From Amphiura filiformis (Eukaryota > Echinodermata > Ophiuroidea > Amphilepidida > Amphiuridae), in the NCBI RefSeq assembly GCF_039555335.1, contig NC_092644.1:51797365-51861364 (forward strand): 64,000 nucleotides of DNA. Reading direction: 5' to 3'. Shown here one piece after another: positions 38,101 through 44,420 of the stretch. Position 1 is the first letter of the stretch; each line of letters starts with the position of its first letter. A program made the position numbers and the translations under genes. The notes beneath the pieces were generated by a model. It worked only from the letters and a program-made list of their open reading frames with translations. It had not been told where the DNA came from and did no database searches.

Positions 38101-41100
38101 ATGAAATGTCATTTTTTATTGAGAAATGCATGGGTTCCATGTGGTGCCAATGGTGTTGAATTCTGCACTTTGGCAAAGTCTTTGCCGAAGTTACTGCATT
38201 TTGTGGAATTCGGCGAACTTTTATGGCATAAAGCAACAGTTTTATAGTAAGTAAACTGCTTGGGAACTTTCTTAAAAAGCGAGATAGTTGGTTACAGGCG
38301 AGAATCGTGGCGTGAAAAGCGAGATCACATTTTTTGCCGGGCTTTAACTATTTATACCATGAATCTATACCGGTAACACATCATTGTAACCAAAATCACA
38401 AAATCTGATACCAATTAATTAAAATGGTACATTCAATACTTGACAGATTCGAGATTAAGAACCCTTCATTTTAGGATTTGAGCGCATATTTTTAACACTT
38501 TCAGGGGTTCAGGGTTCTGAGAACCCTGGTTTTAAAACCTACATGTAGTGCTACCCCTGATTATGGGGGGGTAAGGGTTACTCGATCACTAATAACTGAA
38601 TATTTGAACAAACGATTGGTTTGAATTGTGCGAAAACAATGTCTTTTTCAGGGCTATTGAATTTCCTTCAGGGCTATCAGAAAAAATGGCTAGATAGCCC
38701 GGATGGCTATCAGGAAATGGTCCCTTATTTCTACCCCTGCCCACCTCTTTACAGACTATTTAATAGTCGCTTCACAACATGTCACTCTGACGAGTATATG
38801 CTCTACAATTGCAGTGCTATAAGCATGCAAAGCATAAGAACTGAATCGCCATTCTCTTTTGAAAAGAGGAATTTTACTCCATTGTCTCAATCATTTGGAA
38901 AACTTGTTTTTTTCCTCCTCTCTTATGACCCATTCCGGGTTAATGGAGGATGAATTTTCAAATAAAATAGACAAATCAACTTGTGTATTTATCTGTAAAC
39001 AGAGAAAACAAGCTGATACAAATAGCATCACTTCCCCTGACATATTATACATGTACACCGTTTAGCGATCATCATTACTGCGCATCAGCTTGACAACATC
39101 ACAGGTCTAACCGCAGAGAATTATGGGATTACCGCCAACAGGCTTAGAAATTCGATGCGCATCCGCGAATCGATTCGCGCAAAGATTCTCGTAAAACATC
39201 AACTGGGCGAATCCATATGGATTCGCGTCATGCATTTGGCAGTTTACAGAAAGAAATAAATATGTACCAAGTTTGATTCCCGGTTTGACTACTTATACTT
39301 TGTTTTTTAAGCAACTGAACCCCCAAAATGGAGCATTATGGGATAATTTACTTAAATCATTAATAATTTGCACTATAATACTGATTTGAGAGGGCATTTT
39401 AGCAGCAAAAACAGCCATTGGTTGCATGCCGATCTTTCGTTCGACAAAACCGCCTTCTTGAATGACTAAATCAGACTGTATGAGGGCAGTATTTTTTTGT
39501 GCAGCGGGAGCGCGCAGGAGGTAGATTTGCGCGAATCAAGAATTCTAGCAAAATTCTCTTGCGAGAATCCAAATGGATTCGCACAAACTGCCACATATTT
39601 CTAGGCCTGGTTAAGGTCAATTGTTTACTTCATCATAATATGTATACTCACCAAATGCACAGGATCTTGATAATTTTTGGTTTGTAGTTGGGTAAGTCAG
39701 CCTCTAGCACACCTGCTAACCCCTCAAGATTACTTTCAAGTGATGATGTACTCTAGGATTAAGAATCACAAAAACAAGTTGCAATATTAAACATGGATGT
39801 ATACAATTATTATCAGTGTATGTATTTTCATCTTTGAAGATACATTGTCCTCTGGCGCCCGCTGTCTCTTCTTCCATAATTTTTCCCCATAAGAAATAAA
39901 CACTCAAGATCTTCTTTCCTCATACATTGGCCTAGAAAATTTCTTCGGGAGCATCCGTTGACTGCCAGCTCTATGTAATACTGTCTCATTTGTGGTGTGA
40001 CTTGCCACAAAATTCCTTATAACCCAAACTGTCTAGTAAACTCCAGTAAACACAACTCAATCTGATTGACAATTATGTGTTCATTAACTTGGTTTCACAG
40101 TACACATTTAATTTTGATTTGTTTACCTTCTCTCCAACTCTTGTAATCAGCGACTCCAGACGTTCTTCAATTTCAGCCTCACCTCCTCTTCGTCTTTTAC
40201 TGGCTCGACCACCTTCTGCAACATGCAAAACAAAATATATACAATAAATGATGGAATCCACCTGTTGTGACATCAACTGAACAATAGTACAATAGTTTTG
40301 GTATTGTTACACAGATTGACTGTACCCACCAAGTTTCATGCCCATATGACAGTTTTTAGTAATTTTACCTCAGATGACCAGGAAATGACCTTCCAAAATT
40401 TGACTCTAAATGTTGACTGTACCCACCAAGTTTCATGCTCATATGACAGTTTTTAGTAATTTGACCTCAGATGACCTCTGGGTGACCTTGGATGACCCCA
40501 AAATGTCCTTCCAAAAATTTGACTCTTAACTGTTGACTATACCCACCAAGTTTCATGCCCATACGACAGTTGCTAGTAATTTGACCTCAGATGACCCCTG
40601 GGTGACCTCGGATGACCCCAAAATGACCTTCCAATAATTTGACTCTTAACTGTTGACTATACCCACCAAGTTTCATGTCCATACGGCAGTTGCTAGTAAT
40701 TTGACCTTAGATGACCTTGGATGACCCGGAAATGACCTTCCAAAAAATTTGATTCCAAATGTTGACTGTACCCAGCAAGTTTCATGCCCATATGACAGTT
40801 TTTAGTAATTTGACCTCAGATGACCTCTGGGTGACCTTGGATGACCCCAAAATGACCTTCCAAAAATTTGGCTCTAAATGTTGACTGCACCCACCAATTT
40901 TCATCACATTTTTAACTTTTACTAAACTGTTTCGGAGTTCAGGGTCGCTAAAAGTAGACCATTTTGGGGGCTGTATTTGGTGTACATGTCACATTTTGAA
41001 TAAGGTAGGGACTGAGTCCCGGGAATTCGAGTCCCGCCAGGGTAGCCTTGCCCGGGTACCCGAAATTTAAAAAAAATTAATAGAGTATGACATGAAAACA

Positions 41101-44100
41101 AAGTATCAATTTCATATAAAAAAACACAAAACTTTGTGCAAAATTCAAATTTTTATTTTTTTTTAGGTCAACCATGAATGATCCTAGCATTTAGGTCTAG
41201 ATAGAAAAAATATTAAATTCGTGTACATTGTGGAACATTCAACTACGCTTGTTACTCCGCGACTAATCATGCTAACTACACACTAATTGGCCTGAGTCCT
41301 CAGCTTATCTGCAATCGCTTAGCTATGTTAGAGCCATCAATGTGGTAAATGATGCAACAGAACGTGGCGTGAAACTCGGTGGAGATTTCCTAGCTGCTGC
41401 CCAGATAGAGTGAGGAACATTATCAAAATGTCTTGCAAGTGGTGGAGCAAGATAGAAAACGGACACCTAATCTGAGAAAGCGTAAACTGAATAACCCTAC
41501 CTAATTTACCAAACTTGTACCATATGTACTGATAAATATTAAGCAATGGTAAGATAAGTACATTAATTACATTGTTATTCACATGGCAGCCACAGTAATG
41601 TGCAGTATAAAGTAATGAAAATTAAATAGCTGCCTGATTGATTTGTCATTAAGTTAAAGGCACCTATCATGCACAAACTTTACGTTTGCAAAACACGATG
41701 GACCCATTTTCCATACAGAAACAGATGTAAATAGAGAAACATGCACATGACAGCTATTATTATGACTACAAATATGTCTGAAAATAGCTGCCTTTTTGCT
41801 TAGTTCAAATGAACTGTTCAAAATGTGACATCTACACCAATTACCACTTTGTACGAAATATCCATTTTGTTATTCTGTCGGTCCGTGCCACGTCACTTCC
41901 GGTTGATGATGCGACTCAAATTTGAGTGAAAACAAGTCCTTGGTTCGATTTTTTTCTTGATGATTTCTGTCATTGGTGTTGTGTATATTTCAATCGCAAA
42001 TGATAGTCAGTGGAATCAAACATGTTTCTAAGTTTTCAGAGTGGAAGTGACTTCTTCTTCTTCTTCTTCCTTATAAGTGCCTCCCTCATATGTACGAGTA
42101 TTGTCGCACTGCTTACAGACAAGCTGTACTTATTTTTTACTCTGGAACCTAGAGTAGATGAGTGTATTTTGAAGTACAGTCAACATGACCGGGATGCTCC
42201 CCTGCTCTTTTCGAATAGCCTGTGACGTTCTTTTAGCGTGCACACTACATTAATGTGAGAAAATATGCATGTACATCGGGACCGACAGCTTAAAGTGCCC
42301 TCCGAAGCACTAAGCAAGTAGAGTGAAGTGTCTTGCTCAAGGACACAAAAGAGCCGGACCTGGGATTCGAACCCTTGACCCTTGGGTTCACAGTCCCATG
42401 CCTCAACCGCTAGGCCACGCTCTCCTCTGATTTATTGTTTTATATAATGACAAACCGACAATTAAAGTCCATTGTCATGATTGTCGAGTGTTGTTTTTTC
42501 CCGAAATTGACGATGTTGCCACTCCAGTCTGGAGTGACTAGTCTCCTTCACAGCCGGTTTCTGTCGGTCATTACAAACCGTGAGCCACGTGAAGCTTGGG
42601 CCCAAGACTAGAAGCTGGACCGACAGAATAGGCCTAATATGTTTACAAAAATATATTGGTCCACACGTTGTGCTTGTATTCAGTTGTTCGACGTATAATC
42701 CTTACTCAGGGTAGCCCGGTAGGTCAAGTGAACAAGTAGAGACAACATATTTACGTAGGTTTTCTTGAGCTAGCAGTTCTTTTATATTTCTATGTAAATA
42801 TGTATTGCTGTTAAAGAGGTAGCCCCACTTTTGGTTCAAGTTCCTTAGGGAATTAGTCAAGGTTAAAATTCATCCATGTAAATTCTGTTTAGGTATCCCA
42901 GGCAAACCTTAGTTAACACATTTGCTAGTCAGCGAAATTCGCCGAGACCGGGGCCCAAACACAATGCATATTTACATAGAAATTTGAATTTTTTCCGAGA
43001 ATAGGTCGGTGAAGGAAACCTACATAAATATGTTTTCTATACTTCACTTGACCCAAATATATGATTTTTTATGGTGATAATCAAGTCGCACATGGAATTA
43101 TAGAGGGATTTTTATAGCAGTTCCATTAAAAAAACTGCTATCGCCATGAGACTAAGATCTAGAAACACCCCCGAAATGCCGTTTTGGGGAATTTTGCTAG
43201 CTGAATCTTTTTGATGAAATGTACCGGTAACTTTGTTACGGAAAGTGCTATGAAAAAAAGGTTTTCAGTTTTGGCTTTGTTTACTCAAAAGGCTTTAATT
43301 TGATATATAAAATGATGCAGTTTGATGGCAAATTTGAATTCACCCCCTAGCATACCTATTCTGTTCTGTCTGTCATCAAAGTAACAGGTGTAAGTCAGTT
43401 CTTCTGTGGCGAACTGGGCAAGTGGGACTTCTGCTTTAACTGAGGTTTCCCTCTCATACATGTACCTAAACACAGCCGATCACGACAGGCGATTGCATCA
43501 AACATTTTTTGAGTTTTACACTTCAGCAAAATTTTAGACTGTCCAAAATATTAATTAGAGAATAAATGATAGGATTTTGTCTTTTGCCTATACAATATCG
43601 TGTCATAATGGATGGGCTGGCCAATATTTTGAGTAGTGGATGCCGGCGCAGCCGGTATCCACTACGAAAAAGACAAAATCCTATCATTTATTCTCATTCT
43701 TATTCAGTTTTAATGTAATTTTTGCGAGAAAAACTGCCTTTTCAGAAAAAAAATAAAGTTACTTTTGTGAGGACATCCCGTTGTTTTAAATGAAGCGAAA
43801 CCATCACGAACATCTAAGCCGCCGAATCGCGTTCTTCGTTCTCGAACTTCTCGCACGTGTATTACGCGAACGCATTATCGCGTGATCATTGAGGAGCAAC
43901 AAGCGTGCCGCCGTTGCGGGGCGGCGCGCGCCCTGACTAGGAGCACTATCAACTATTGTGAGATATTATACACCAGAAAACCAATCAAATTACGTGAATT
44001 CTTTACAAGACGCACTCATTGAATAAGAAATAGGCATATCTTGCTCAAAAGATACAGTTGACTCATCAAAATAACTTTCATCCAAATCGAATGCGTAACT

Positions 44101-44268
44101 ATCGTGTGCAAATTCTCGAGTAAGCTGCAAAGTGCATGCATGGCAATCCGCAATGCTGCCGAATTCAGCAGGTGATGATAATCCAGATCAAGTCTTTGTT
44201 ACGAAAAAGTTAAATAACTAACCATATTCGCTTTCATCATCATCGCTGTATCGTCGTCTTCGAGACAT
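17079..44268 (-). CDS. NCBP1: Nuclear cap-binding protein subunit 1 (CBP80), 20 coding exons
   Basis: The large subunit of the nuclear cap-binding complex. With NCBP2, which grips the m7G cap, it binds new Pol II transcripts and supports splicing, 3' processing, snRNA and mRNA export and the pioneer round of translation. Joining the exons (listed separately) gives 2382 nt: 793 residues plus stop, against 790 in human. All donors are GT, all acceptors AG, and every phase matches. An Arg/Lys-rich N-terminus (RRRRY near 3-7, SKRRR at 20-24) fits the bipartite nuclear signal. Residues about 30-240 are the MIF4G domain, about 300-480 the first MIF4G-like domain and 485-770 the second. An acidic loop (EDDSGEDDD, 676-684) precedes a short coiled coil (about 690-705). 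The C-terminus reads [10 protein letters not shown]. No frame break was found, so the gene appears intact. Introns range from 288 to 4966 bp and carry many transposons. Confidence 0.96.
17846..17959 (-). CDS. NCBP1: NCBP1 coding exon 19
   Basis: Codes 719-756: [34 protein letters not shown]. Human has [17 protein letters not shown]...PWYKNCIERLQQIFL. Phase 0 at both ends. Confidence 0.95.
18339..20097. mobile_element. 1.76-kb element with about 145-bp terminal inverted repeats (intron 18)
   Basis: GAGAGCACATCAGACATCGA and TGTCCTTCTGATATCAAATA near 18390-18450 are mirrored at 19995-20060 (TATTTGATATCAGAAGGACA, TGTCTGATGTGCTCTC). It has no transposase. The middle contains the phrase GTGTAGTACC, also seen at about 32177, so it may be a dispersed family. 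It fills most of intron 18 (17960-20262). Confidence 0.7.
20263..20391 (-). CDS. NCBP1: NCBP1 coding exon 18
   Basis: Codes 676-718: the acidic loop [13 protein letters not shown], then [19 protein letters not shown] and IIFQ. Human has [20 protein letters not shown]. Predicted coiled coil. Confidence 0.95.
21081..21296 (-). CDS. NCBP1: NCBP1 coding exon 17
   Basis: Codes 604-675: [40 protein letters not shown] and [15 protein letters not shown]. The acceptor is a long C/T tract ending GAAG. Human has MIAVLVDKMIRTQIVDCAAV. Confidence 0.95.
21569..21611. repeat. Palindrome with 18-bp perfect arms
   Basis: ATGATTTCAAAATGCATT at 21569 and its exact reverse complement at 21594, separated by 7 nt. 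It directly precedes a dispersed repeat that also occurs at 41077. Confidence 0.7.
21610..21725 (+). repeat. Dispersed repeat, copy 1
   Basis: The stretch from ATTAATAGAGTATGACATGA to CTAGCATTTAGGTCTAG is repeated in the same orientation at 41077-41205. The preserved 3' part (AGGTCAACCATGAATGATCC) follows a poly-T run in both. Family unknown. Confidence 0.65.
21825..22128. mobile_element. 304-bp MITE (intron 16)
   Basis: The terminal inverted repeats of about 53 bp begin TAATGGGATTAACTACCATA on the left and end TATGGTAGTTAATCCGATTA on the right, and include GATTATATCGC against GCGATATAATC. No ORF. It starts and ends in TA. Confidence 0.75.
22336..22429 (-). CDS. NCBP1: NCBP1 coding exon 16
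   Basis: Codes 572-603: [20 protein letters not shown] then [11 protein letters not shown], parallel to human FHEVFKTLAESDEGKLHVLR...EVWRNHPQ. Confidence 0.93.
23415..23765 (+). repeat. Three tandem units of about 162 bp with YY1-like motifs
   Basis: CCAAAATGGCCGCC recurs at 23423, 23585 and 23748, each preceded by a second AnATGG core (AAGATGGCGT, AAAATGGCGT, AAGATGGAAT) and followed by A/T-rich sequence with GCAACATG. AAnATGGC is the core of the YY1 site. The spacing is regular. Confidence 0.65.
23890..24050 (+). repeat. Degenerate tandem repeat of TAGCTGTAGCCTAGTTAACT type
   Basis: At least five variants of a roughly 30-bp unit, including GTAGTCTAGTCAACTTTC, GTAGCCTAGTTAACTATC and ATAGCCCAGTTAACTTTTC. 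A reversed fragment of the unit recurs at about 24966-25010, so it belongs to the foldback's nested arms. Confidence 0.55.
24130..24500 (-). repeat. AAAGACC-spaced repeat, copy 1
   Basis: On the - strand, CCGAAAGACCCC, CCCAAAGACCCA and similar phrases recur every 40-60 bp, with TTTTACCGGTTCGCCGTCAG between. A similar arrangement is seen at 61545-61800 and 62170-62330. Overlapping ORFs here give look-alike peptides only because the DNA is repeated. Confidence 0.5.
24570..24890. repeat. Nested inverted repeat inside the foldback
   Basis: AATGACCATGTAACCAAG and ACACATTTATTTTATCATGT are mirrored around 24720 by CATGATAAATGTGTCTC and ATACATGGTCAT. Further out, CTTGCAAAACGATTG at 24917 reverses the region near 24090. 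The whole 24035-24970 block is roughly palindromic. Confidence 0.6.
25108..25181 (+). tRNA. Degraded tRNA-Thr-like sequence (anticodon GGT)
   Basis: It has A-box TAGCTCAATTGG, D-stem GCTC/GAGC, an anticodon stem TCGTG/TACGA around loop CTGGTAA (anticodon GGT), a T-stem with TTCGAAT loop, and TTTT four bases after the end. The 3' acceptor strand (CGGATGC) pairs with only five of seven bases of the 5' strand (TTATCCT), so the 5' end is decayed. Animal nuclear threonine tRNAs normally use AGT, CGT or TGT, not GGT. Hence it is probably a SINE head or pseudogene rather than a working gene. It lies 10 bp inside the right arm of the foldback. Confidence 0.6.
26272..26371 (-). CDS. NCBP1: NCBP1 coding exon 15
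   Basis: Codes 539-572: [20 protein letters not shown] then [11 protein letters not shown], the last part identical to human [11 protein letters not shown]. It precedes a 3842-bp intron holding the foldback element. Confidence 0.94.
27072..27197 (-). CDS. NCBP1: NCBP1 coding exon 14
   Basis: Codes 497-539: [30 protein letters not shown] then acidic DDDSMD, corresponding to human AVAFKSKATNDEIFSILKD...DDDDDEG. It starts the second MIF4G-like domain. Confidence 0.92.
27310..27486 (-). mobile_element. tRNA-derived SINE relic (intron 13)
   Basis: On the - strand the A-box TGGCACAGCAG (27474-27484) and B-box GGTCCGAATCC (27450-27460) are about 25 bp apart. The body holds CACCTTGCACAAGTGCACA, which resembles TCTTGCTCAAGGACAC of the element at 42283, a core shared by many aquatic-animal SINEs. 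B-box base 3 is C instead of T. Confidence 0.6.
27669..27697. repeat. 29-bp palindrome
   Basis: TAATTTAGATACTG and its exact reverse complement separated by one base. It may be the junction or core of a small element in intron 13. Confidence 0.6.
28063..28166 (-). CDS. NCBP1: NCBP1 coding exon 13
   Basis: Codes 462-497: [20 protein letters not shown], then a divergent Pro/Lys-rich part ([14 protein letters not shown]) where human has CPANPTCIYKYGDE. The donor GTGAGT is clear. Confidence 0.92.
28977..29216 (-). mobile_element. LINE 3' end relic (intron 12)
   Basis: The - strand translation contains [15 protein letters not shown], then [18 protein letters not shown] and [17 protein letters not shown] before a stop. 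GPxxWNxLPxxIK...LKxFxKxxK is the C-terminus of CR1/L2-type reverse transcriptase proteins. Only this part remains, with no frame break over about 78 codons, so the insertion is 5' truncated and fairly young. Confidence 0.7.
29295..29369 (-). CDS. NCBP1: NCBP1 coding exon 12
   Basis: Codes 437-462: [20 protein letters not shown] then LHKCMR, matching human [25 protein letters not shown] tail sits within 80 bp of its donor (28977-29216). Confidence 0.95.
29684..29811 (-). CDS. NCBP1: NCBP1 coding exon 11
   Basis: Codes 395-437: [36 protein letters not shown]. This is the most conserved part of the first MIF4G-like domain. Confidence 0.96.
30377..30551 (-). CDS. NCBP1: NCBP1 coding exon 10
   Basis: Codes 336-394 with [27 protein letters not shown] and [14 protein letters not shown]. 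The donor GTATCC is weaker than the others but is required to join LPQV to LAQATEMLY of exon 11. Confidence 0.94.
30798..30950 (-). mobile_element. RTE-type LINE C-terminal relic (intron 9)
   Basis: A 50-codon open stretch ending in TAG at 30798 reads [20 protein letters not shown], then [15 protein letters not shown]. RxRGRQxxxWxDxIKxxTGxSLNxAYRxAxDR is the usual carboxyl end of RTE-clade endonuclease/reverse transcriptase proteins. Upstream parts are missing. Too short for any ORF finder. Confidence 0.65.
31122..31219 (-). CDS. NCBP1: NCBP1 coding exon 9
   Basis: Codes 304-336 ([19 protein letters not shown] and KERKE). Human has GPVMPGSHSVERFVIEENL. The Cys codon is split across the junction with exon 10. 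Confidence 0.94.
31508..31723 (-). CDS. NCBP1: NCBP1 coding exon 8
   Basis: Codes 232-303. [28 protein letters not shown] and [19 protein letters not shown] then RMFDYTD are near identical to human. It ends the MIF4G domain and links to the first MIF4G-like domain. Confidence 0.96.
32317..32386 (-). CDS. NCBP1: NCBP1 coding exon 7
   Basis: Codes 208-231 with [19 protein letters not shown] then PQED, matching human THVPMLQVWTADKPHPQEE. It is 70 nt with acceptor TTGCAG and donor GTAAGT. The + strand ORF over it is a shadow. Confidence 0.93.
32671..32712 (+). repeat. 21-bp perfect tandem duplication
   Basis: CGCGTCATAGGAACAGTAAA recurs 21 bp later in a GC-richer patch of intron 6 (about 32570-32760), which otherwise shows no gene. 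Confidence 0.7.
33347..33420 (-). CDS. NCBP1: NCBP1 coding exon 6
   Basis: Codes 184-208 ([19 protein letters not shown], then IDRYL). This is one of the less conserved stretches (human VGKELYEKKDAEMDRIFAN). Position, phase and length all fit. Acceptor TTCTAG, donor GTGAGT. Confidence 0.9.
33796..34023 (-). CDS. NCBP1: NCBP1 coding exon 5
   Basis: Codes 108-183. [24 protein letters not shown] and [20 protein letters not shown] align directly with the human MIF4G domain. The donor is placed after CCATGG because exon 6 then restores the PW(I/V)G junction. The frame stays open past it only by chance. Confidence 0.95.
34601..34685 (-). CDS. NCBP1: NCBP1 coding exon 4
   Basis: Codes about 79-107 with [18 protein letters not shown] and GGE, matching human PEKLTIYTTLVGLLNARN. 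It is 85 nt with donor GTAAGT. Confidence 0.95.
35110..35860 (+). repeat. Satellite array, 104-112-bp units, about 7 copies
   Basis: GTTGACTGTACCC recurs at about 35211, 35323, 35427, 35533, 35637 and 35746. Each unit holds TTTTTACTAATTTGACCTCA, GATGACCCC and AAATGACCTTCCAAA. The same satellite is found at 40315-40915 in intron 1. Multiple TGACC(T) words per unit resemble nuclear-receptor half sites. Confidence 0.8.
35858..36403 (+). repeat. Direct duplication, about 280 bp twice (offset 296)
   Basis: ACCAAAGAACTATTTCATCA starts at 35858 and again at 36154. The two copies stay nearly identical to TGACCTTTGACCTCA at their ends. They contain exact DR1 words at 36074, 36093 and 36385. Confidence 0.8.
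36403..37080 (+). repeat. Satellite array, 156-170-bp units, 4 copies
   Basis: AAATCTAATCAGGTCGAG or variants begin units at about 36403, 36560, 36728, 36898 and (partial) 37056. Units contain CCCCATACGGATCTCCAGAT and ATTATGCAAATTAGGTAC. ATGCAAAT within each unit is an exact octamer (POU) motif. Confidence 0.8.
37155..37213 (+). repeat. CA-rich microsatellite
   Basis: Imperfect (CA)n interrupted by CCCC and CG at the end of the satellite block in intron 3. Confidence 0.7.
39141..39609 (-). mobile_element. Non-autonomous element, copy 2 of the 14201 family (intron 3)
   Basis: Reverse complement of 14201-14620 with the same ends (GGCTTAGAAATTCG and CATATTTCTAGGCCT). It retains the perfect 20-bp palindrome GCGAATCCATATGGATTCGC at 39207-39226. 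It ends 43 bp from exon 3. Confidence 0.7.
39652..39752 (-). CDS. NCBP1: NCBP1 coding exon 3
   Basis: Codes about 46-79 with [19 protein letters not shown], nearly identical to human ([20 protein letters not shown]). Acceptor CCTAG, donor GTGAGT. It is the start of the MIF4G domain and precedes the largest intron (4966 bp). Confidence 0.95.
40127..40215 (-). CDS. NCBP1: NCBP1 coding exon 2
   Basis: Codes residues 16-45, including [19 protein letters not shown] and VGEK, matching human KRRKTSDANETEDHLESLI...VGEK. It is 89 nt with acceptor TGCAG and donor GTAAAC and completes the nuclear signal. Confidence 0.93.
40315..40915 (+). repeat. Satellite array, second block of the 105-120-bp family (intron 1)
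   Basis: Units at about 40415, 40535, 40655, 40764 and 40883 share GACTnTACCCACCAAGTTTC and TAATTTGACCTCAGATGACC with the array at 35110. They are somewhat longer (109-120 bp), with an extra GGGTGACCTTGGATGACC part. Confidence 0.8.
41077..41205 (+). repeat. Dispersed repeat, copy 2
   Basis: Same sequence and orientation as 21610-21725, with an extra A-rich insertion in the middle. It ends in CTAGCATTTAGGTCTAG. Confidence 0.65.
41325..41488 (+). pseudogene. Relic of an uncharacterised, probably mobile, protein gene
   Basis: The + strand reads [20 protein letters not shown] and DFLAAAQIE to a stop. A one-base shift then continues [20 protein letters not shown] and LRKRKL. The pattern VVNDxxERGVKL...LQVVExDRK is one I recall from multicopy uncharacterised proteins of invertebrates, probably transposon-borne, but I cannot name the family. 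One frameshift breaks it, and no upstream exon was found. Confidence 0.4.
41871..42630. mobile_element. Inverted-repeat element, 760 bp, short TIRs (intron 1)
   Basis: TATTCTGTCGGTCC at 41871 and GGACCGACAGAATA at 42617-42630 are exact inverted copies. It encloses a SINE-like unit and a CTT microsatellite (about 42052-42070). The 14-bp ends could be chance, so limits are tentative. Confidence 0.45.
42283..42427 (-). mobile_element. tRNA-derived SINE (intron 1)
   Basis: On the - strand the A-box TGGCCTAGCGG (42408-42418) and the perfect B-box GGTTCGAATCC (42363-42373) lie within a tRNA-like fold. The body contains TCTTGCTCAAGGACAC and continues with GACCGACAGCTTAAAGTGC. A relic of the same family lies at 60785-60900. 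The anticodon stem is imperfect, so no isotype is given. Confidence 0.65.
43556..44027 (-). mobile_element. Non-autonomous element with terminal hairpin, copy 2 (intron 1)
   Basis: Reverse-oriented copy of 6177-6669, from the hairpin (TAGAGAATAAATGATAGG) to GACGCACTCATTGAATAAG. It lies only about 200 bp downstream of NCBP1 exon 1. Confidence 0.75.
44223..44268 (-). CDS. NCBP1: NCBP1 coding exon 1
   Basis: Codes residues 1-15 ([15 protein letters not shown]) plus one base of codon 16. The donor is GTTAGT. The human protein also starts MSRRR. Charge-rich residues form the first part of the nuclear localisation signal. A 4007-bp intron follows. Confidence 0.9.
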
Positions 44269-44420
44269 GTTGCGTCTCCACTATATTTAGTGAACAAAAA
44301 GGTCTCTTTTGTACAAATATAATCTGTAGAAACAAATTACAAGTCTAATTTCTTGAGAGTGCGGAACTTTTACGCTTCCGAAAACTCAAAGATGGCGGTG
44401 GGTCAAGTCACCTGGGCGGT
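44269..44420 (-). promoter_or_regulatory. Likely NCBP1 5' UTR and TATA-less promoter
   Basis: About 120 bp upstream of the ATG the - strand reads CACCGCCATCTTTGAG (44387-44400 region), a YY1-type element frequent near starts of housekeeping genes. No good TATA box at -30 from an obvious start is seen. The start site itself cannot be fixed. Confidence 0.4.

Larger units (their letters stand above)
34794..38739. mobile_element. 3.9-kb hAT-like element carrying satellites (intron 3)
   Basis: The ends CAGGGGTCGAAATAAG and CTTATTTCTACCCCTG are inverted with one mismatch, and CAGGGGT is a common hAT terminus. Both subterminal zones repeat GATAGCC and CGGGCTA motifs (34811-34880, 38648-38720), as transposase-binding zones often do. 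No exact 8-bp target duplication is seen (CCCACC occurs at both flanks but offset). The middle is filled by satellites, with no transposase. Confidence 0.6.

Noticed and set aside
42358-42427. Working tRNA-His gene on the - strand
   Set aside because: The A and B boxes are good but the anticodon stem has only four pairs and the body matches a SINE; called a SINE instead.
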